Shown: positions 33,333 through 37,006 of the stretch, one piece after another
Layout of the letters: every line of letters starts with the position of its first letter
Numbering within the stretch: the stretch's first letter is position 1
DNA from: Clostridia bacterium
GTDB lineage: Bacteria; Bacillota; Clostridia; Oscillospirales; CAG-272
Direction of reading: 5' to 3'
DNA length: 37,006 bases
Assembly (NCBI GenBank): GCA_017539425.1
Contig: JAFYHA010000141.1
Location: 67,839-104,844 of the forward strand
Notes under the pieces: generated by a model
What the model was told of the DNA's origin: nothing
Database searches by the model: none
The model's input: only the letters and a program-made list of their open reading frames with translations
Translations under genes and position numbers: made by a program

Positions 33333-34012
33333 TCAGTCCCTTCAATTAATGTCTGCAATCCCTCCGGAGCCCACCGGCAGGTTTTGGCATAGATATCATA
33401 AATCACATGCCGGCCTGTCGTAACCGTGCCCGAGCTGTTTTCGGAATAACCTTCCACAGGCTGTCCGTAGATTAGGTACCGGACAGTATAGTAAAGCTGA
33501 GGGCATTCCTGCGAAACCAACTTCAGCAGATAGATCTCCGCAGGCGTTTCCAACGGCAGATCGAAAGAATCCTCTTCCTTCCCGGGTATGAGCCCGGCGA
33601 GCGCATCCGCATCCGTGATCCGTTCGATCACGATCGGACTCCCGTTGGAAGCAAATACATCCGCCCGGGTCAGATGCAACTCTGATGCCTTCTTTTCCTG
33701 GATGGATTTCTCCCGGAAGACCACACCGTCCTCCGTGGCCAGCCAGGTCTCCGGATCCAGTCCGTCGATCTCGTACATCGTTACCGCCACATTCCCGAGT
33801 TTCAGCTCCGCATAAGGCTCTTTCAGTGCGATCGGGGAATAGGACAGGCTCATCTGTTCAAATTCCCGACCCGTTTTGTCATCCTTGTAATAAATGTTAT
33901 CCTCCACCCTGACTGTCGACATCTGCCGCAATTTGGGGGCACAGGAGGGGATGACAGTCAGGAGCAGCATTCCCAGCAGCAGGATCGCGCTCAGTCTTTT
34001 GAACCTGACCAT
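33329..34012 (-). CDS. Predicted lipoprotein of unknown function
   Basis: The 227-residue product has a basic N-terminus (MVRFKRL), a hydrophobic core and a lipobox-like TVIPSC, so it is probably exported and lipid-anchored. The remainder (about 28-227) is hydrophilic and of mixed alpha/beta character, and I recognise no domain. The ATG at 34012 begins 1 nt after the dCMP deaminase stop, which suggests reinitiation; a TTG at 34024 is an alternative start. Nothing in the sequence gives a function. It is co-operonic with the phosphatase gene by overlap. Confidence 0.82.
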   Translation of the reverse strand: MVRFKRLSAILLLGMLLLTVIPSCAPKLRQMSTVRVEDNIYYKDDKTGREFEQMSLSYSPIALKEPYAELKLGNVAVTMYEIDGLDPETWLATEDGVVFREKSIQEKKASELHLTRADVFASNGSPIVIERITDADALAGLIPGKEEDSFDLPLETPAEIYLLKLVSQECPQLYYTVRYLIYGQPVEGYSENSSGTVTTGRHVIYDIYAKTCRWAPEGLQTLIEGTD

Positions 34013-34013
34013 A

Positions 34014-34505
34014 TCAGTACCCAAACACTCCGCCTAGAGAGTCGTCATTTGAGATCCAGTCCTGGACAGGAATCGACCGGAACTCGTCAGCGGTATCCCG
34101 TACGACCACGGTTTCGATTCCCGCGTTGATGATCATCCTTTTGCACATCATGCAGCTGGATGTGTTGGGATAGAGTTCTCCGGTTTTGGGGTCTACGCAA
34201 ACCATGTAGATGGTGGCACCCAGCATCTGGTCCCTCGGGGCCGCGATGATCGCGTTGGCTTCCGCATGTACGGAACGGCAAAGTTCATACCGTTCTCCTC
34301 TCGGAATGTTCATCTGCTCCCGGTAGCAGGTGCCTAGATCGATGCAGTTGGCTCTGCCTCGGGGAGCACCGTTGTATCCCGTTGCAATGATGGAATCATC
34401 CTTGACGATGATCGCGCCGAACTTCCTGCGCAGACATGTGCTTCTTTCCGCAACCGTCTGTGCGATATCCAGATAGTAATTCTCTTTTGAAACTCGTTTG
34501 CTCAT
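34014..34505 (-). CDS. dCMP/cytidine deaminase family protein (ComEB-like)
   Basis: The family deaminates dCMP to dUMP for thymidylate synthesis, using zinc. The 163-residue product has the zinc motif HAEANAI and the second half-motif SSCMMC, where the usual Pro before the first Cys is Ser. FGAIIVKDDSIIATGYNGAP and the C-terminal VVVRDTADEF are typical. The start is the ATG at 34505, 5 nt after the upstream stop, giving MSKRVSKENYYLDIAQTVAE; the open frame extends upstream into the previous gene without similarity. ComEB is named for its location in competence operons, but no competence genes are seen here. Confidence 0.93.
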   Translation of the reverse strand: MSKRVSKENYYLDIAQTVAERSTCLRRKFGAIIVKDDSIIATGYNGAPRGRANCIDLGTCYREQMNIPRGERYELCRSVHAEANAIIAAPRDQMLGATIYMVCVDPKTGELYPNTSSCMMCKRMIINAGIETVVVRDTADEFRSIPVQDWISNDDSLGGVFGY

Positions 34506-34510
34506 AGATC

Positions 34511-36796
34511 TCACCCCTCGTCCTGTTCCGGCCAGATGCCGTCTGAACAGGTAATTACAAAATCCGTTGGCTGAATGCCGCTCCAAACGGTCTGAATCTG
34601 TCCGGTCGTTCCGGAATAGCTGCAGTTCTCAATCCCATCCCCGGCAAAACATTCTTCCCCAATTTCGGTCAGGGATGCCGGAAGGCTGACACGGCTGAGG
34701 CCCCTGCACTGTCCGAATGCAAAGGCACCGATCGTTTGACACACGGATTCGGCTTCAAACCGAACCTCCGTGATATCCGACCCGTAGAACAGATAGTTCG
34801 GAATCGTCGTGACCTGATTTCCTACAATCAGGACCAGTTCGTCATTCCGGTCTCCGGTTCCTCCAAACGGGAGGGACAGGTTGACCAGCTGCATTTCGGA
34901 AAGGTCAGCAGCATTGAGCCGGATTTCCGTCAGGGACGCACAGTTGTAAAACGCTTTGTCCCGAATAGACTTGAGCGAAGCAGGCAATGTCAGCTCCGTG
35001 AGCCCTGAACAGTTTCCGAACGCATACTTGCCGATTTCCTCACAGACACCGTTTTCGGCAAAGTGTACAGAAGTCACATACGCTTTTCCGCCGTAAAACA
35101 GGTATCCCGGAATACGTTTGACCTCAGGACCGATGTTCATCCGCAATCCGTTCTGAGCCGTTTTCCCGGCATTTGAAAACGGTTTGTTCTGAGCCGTGGC
35201 ATCCTGCGCGCTGACAGCATTCCAGTTGAGTTCCGCCAACTTTTCGCACAGATTGAACGCGTCGGTCCCGATCATCTTCAAGCCTTTCCCGACCGTCACT
35301 CTTTCCAGTGCCGAACATTCCATGAAGGCCTTTTCGGACAGGACTTCCAGCGCGTCGCCCAGCGTGACTTCTGTCAGAGCGGTACAGCGTGCAAACGCAT
35401 TGATCCCGATCGAGTTCAGATTCCCGGAATGAAACGCGGTCAACCCGCAATCCTCAAAAGCGGACTCTCCCAGAACGGTCATTCCGGCGGGAAGCGAAAC
35501 CCCATTCAGGGCATAGCACTTCAAGAACGCTTTTACCCCGATCGTTTTAAGGCCTCCGCCAAACTGGATGCTCTGCAGTGCGGAGCATCTGGCAAATGCA
35601 AACGAGCCGATCGACGTGACCGTATCCGGAAGCTGGACTCCGTCCAGTTTCACACAATCCGCGAACGCGGAATTGCCGATTGAAGTGATTCCGCCGCTGA
35701 CCGTGATCTTTTCAATATCACCGGCAATCTCATGCCAGGGCCTGGATGCCAGATCCGCATAATTCGTCATCTCACCGGTCCCGGTCAGAGACAGCGTTTC
35801 CGTATCCGCATTATAATTCCATTCTATATTCTCACCGGCCGTCCTAAGTTCTTTCCACTGCGCTTTCAATGTCGTATTGTGAGCGATCTGATACGTTCCG
35901 GTCAGGGCAAACTGTCCGTCAGCTCCGCTCCAGCCCAGGAACTTGTGGTTGGCCCAGGTCGGCTCCGGAAGGTTATACTCTTCCCCGTAAACCACGTCCA
36001 GCGTAGCCGGCCTGACCTGTCCTCCGTCCGCATTCAGGGTAATGGTATAGATGTTAGGCGTAAACCGGGCTACAAAGACCGTATCCCTGCTGATCTTGAC
36101 CGGGAGCGTGACAATTTCTCCATTGACTGTCCACCCCGCAAATGTCATACCGGTCTGGGCAGGCTCGTATACGGTTTTGACATAGGTTTCCGAATCCACG
36201 GTCCCCGAATACAGGACTTCCGTTCCGTTTACAAACTGATAGGACAACTGGACCGGCCTGGTGATGCGAAGCTCATACCGTCTGAAGTCGCTCTTATCCG
36301 CATTCCATACGATCACATAGGCCACGTTCTCGCCGCTGACCAGATTCATGGCCTTCAGCGCATACTTCTTTGTGCCCACAAAATCCTCATACAGTTCCCA
36401 CGAACAGCCGGGAAGAACACCGAATGATCTGGATAAATCGATGTACTCATCCCCGGCATTCACCGTCATGGTCAGGATGGTGTTCCCATCCACGACCTCG
36501 GCTTTGAATCCGGTAGCTGAAACCAGGATAGGCCCGATGAGGTCAACGGTTTCTACCTCGGTTTCGGTCTCCTGTGTAACCGGTTCTCCGGTTTCCGGAG
36601 CAGTCTCCGTTCTGCTTTCCTGCGTTTTGTCACTTTCCGTATGGATCTCGGTTTCTGTTCCGGCCGGCCTGGAGGCAGCTTCCGTTTCCGAACCGGTTTC
36701 CCCAGAGGGAACGGACGTCTGTCCGCAGGAAACAAGTCCAAGAATAAGGATCAGGGAAAACAATATAAAGAATATGCTGATTCGATTTCGTTTCAT
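34511..36796 (-). CDS. BspA-like leucine-rich-repeat surface lipoprotein
   Basis: A 761-residue surface protein. The signal peptide ends in a lipobox LGLVSC with Cys24, followed by a Thr/Glu/Ser-rich linker to about residue 84. A cadherin-like beta domain (about 88-180) precedes two InlB B-type repeats (about 185-315: TGMTFAGWTVNGE and HKFLGWSGADG). The rest (about 340-740) is a series of BspA-type LRR_5 repeats (for example ITSIGNSAFADCVKLDGVQLP, TSIGSFAFARCSALQSI). Such proteins mediate adhesion or carbohydrate and host contact in gut bacteria. The ATG has no obvious ribosome-binding site. The gene is the first of the nine-gene run. Confidence 0.93.
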   Translation of the reverse strand: MKRNRISIFFILFSLILILGLVSCGQTSVPSGETGSETEAASRPAGTETEIHTESDKTQESRTETAPETGEPVTQETETEVETVDLIGPILVSATGFKAEVVDGNTILTMTVNAGDEYIDLSRSFGVLPGCSWELYEDFVGTKKYALKAMNLVSGENVAYVIVWNADKSDFRRYELRITRPVQLSYQFVNGTEVLYSGTVDSETYVKTVYEPAQTGMTFAGWTVNGEIVTLPVKISRDTVFVARFTPNIYTITLNADGGQVRPATLDVVYGEEYNLPEPTWANHKFLGWSGADGQFALTGTYQIAHNTTLKAQWKELRTAGENIEWNYNADTETLSLTGTGEMTNYADLASRPWHEIAGDIEKITVSGGITSIGNSAFADCVKLDGVQLPDTVTSIGSFAFARCSALQSIQFGGGLKTIGVKAFLKCYALNGVSLPAGMTVLGESAFEDCGLTAFHSGNLNSIGINAFARCTALTEVTLGDALEVLSEKAFMECSALERVTVGKGLKMIGTDAFNLCEKLAELNWNAVSAQDATAQNKPFSNAGKTAQNGLRMNIGPEVKRIPGYLFYGGKAYVTSVHFAENGVCEEIGKYAFGNCSGLTELTLPASLKSIRDKAFYNCASLTEIRLNAADLSEMQLVNLSLPFGGTGDRNDELVLIVGNQVTTIPNYLFYGSDITEVRFEAESVCQTIGAFAFGQCRGLSRVSLPASLTEIGEECFAGDGIENCSYSGTTGQIQTVWSGIQPTDFVITCSDGIWPEQDEG

Positions 36797-36887
36797 AATA
36801 GTCAGCGGCCCGTCGATGCGGAATGAGGTTCCGGAAGAGTCGGGCTGCGCCCTCCTGCAAAATATGGGGCATTTTACACCAATTGTT

Positions 36888-36916
36888 ATTATATATCAGT
36901 TTTTTGTTATTTTCAA
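36888..36916 (-). promoter_or_regulatory. Promoter of the BspA-like operon
   Basis: On the minus strand TTGAAA (36911-36916) and TATAAT (36888-36893) are exactly 17 nt apart. The predicted leader is about 85 nt and contains an unused-looking GGAGG about 50 nt before the start codon. The -35 box abuts the IS605-like hairpin at 36918. Confidence 0.8.
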
Positions 36917-36917
36917 G

Positions 36918-36963
36918 TGTGAACTACCCGCCACCTATGCAAGGCATCGAGGTGGGGGCTTCA
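36918..36963 (+). mobile_element. IS200/IS605-like right-end hairpin, no transposase nearby
   Basis: On the plus strand the sequence GTGAACTACCCG is followed by CCACCT, ATGC, a 3-nt loop, GCAT, CG and AGGTGG, and then GGGCTTC. The arms CCACCT/AGGTGG and ATGC/GCAT pair. This order (GAACTACCC, hairpin, GGTGGGGGCTTC) resembles the right end and omega-RNA 3' end of TnpB-bearing IS200/IS605 elements from clostridia as I recall them. No tnpA or tnpB lies to the left, because the BspA-like gene occupies that side. It may be a solo end, a small non-autonomous element, or the boundary of an element outside the window. The annotation rests on pattern memory and needs a search. Confidence 0.45.
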
Positions 36964-36973
36964 TAAGATACGG

Positions 36974-36996
36974 TAGATTCCCGTTGCTGGAATCTA
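36974..36996. repeat. Perfect 8-bp inverted repeat at the right edge
   Basis: TAGATTCC and GGAATCTA are separated by 7 nt, directly after the IS605-like hairpin. It has no T run that would make it a clear terminator on either strand. It could belong to the same element or to a gene outside the window. Confidence 0.4.
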
Positions 36997-37006
36997 TCCT
37001 TTGACC

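Noticed and set aside
36630..36872. 80-codon frame overlapping the start of the BspA-like gene, after a GGAGG motif
   Set aside because: It overlaps the signal peptide region in another frame and shows no family features.

Overview
The window comes from a Gram-positive anaerobe, most likely a member of the class Clostridia. A Lachnospiraceae-like relative is plausible, but I cannot fix the family from sequence alone. The evidence is the zinc-type S14 protein, a redox repressor Rex, a DnaD/DnaI-type replication gene pair, an oxygen-sensitive 2-hydroxyacyl-CoA-dehydratase-type enzyme with its ATPase, a ferredoxin-like DUF362 protein and a clostridial-type glutamate dehydrogenase. GC content looks close to 50%. 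Most genes lie on the minus strand.

Region 1 (18-11372, minus) is the S10-spc ribosomal protein cluster in canonical order: rpsJ, rplC, rplD, rplW, rplB, rpsS, rplV, rpsC, rplP, rpmC, rpsQ, rplN, rplX, rplE, rpsN, rpsH, rplF, rplR, rpsE, rpmD, rplO, secY. It is driven from a strong promoter (TTGAAG, 17 nt, TATAAT) about 290 nt upstream of rpsJ. S3 has a long Arg/Gly/Asn-rich tail, and L4 and L6 appear to carry insertions.

Region 2 (11373-14427, plus) is a divergent three-gene unit: an unrecognised multi-pass membrane protein, a compact HTH protein with a WYL/WCX-like C-terminus, and a DUF362 protein with two 4Fe-4S motifs. It ends in a clear terminator.

Region 3 (14431-20154, minus) is a giant double-ASKHA activase, a 2-hydroxyacyl-CoA-dehydratase-like partner and hisS, all translationally linked. 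Region 4 (20237-21771, minus) is gdhA with its own promoter and tandem terminators. Region 5 (21821-28062, minus) is a D-Ala-D-Ala carboxypeptidase, the CCA-adding enzyme and a heterodimeric ABC exporter, preceded by a tRNA-Gln gene that has its own promoter and terminator.

Region 6 (28176-28532) holds a small plus-strand helical protein gene and its terminator. Region 7 (28530-36916, minus) is a nine-gene run: a BspA-like surface lipoprotein, dCMP deaminase, an unknown lipoprotein, a low-molecular-weight tyrosine phosphatase, rimI, tsaD, rex, and dnaD-like and dnaI-like genes. The right edge (36918-36963) carries a hairpin that resembles the end of an IS200/IS605-type element.

Most of the window is conserved housekeeping DNA. 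The best candidates for something not yet described are the orphan ATP-driven dehydratase/reductase pair coupled to hisS, the plus-strand membrane/HTH/DUF362 operon, and the IS605-like end with no transposase next to it.
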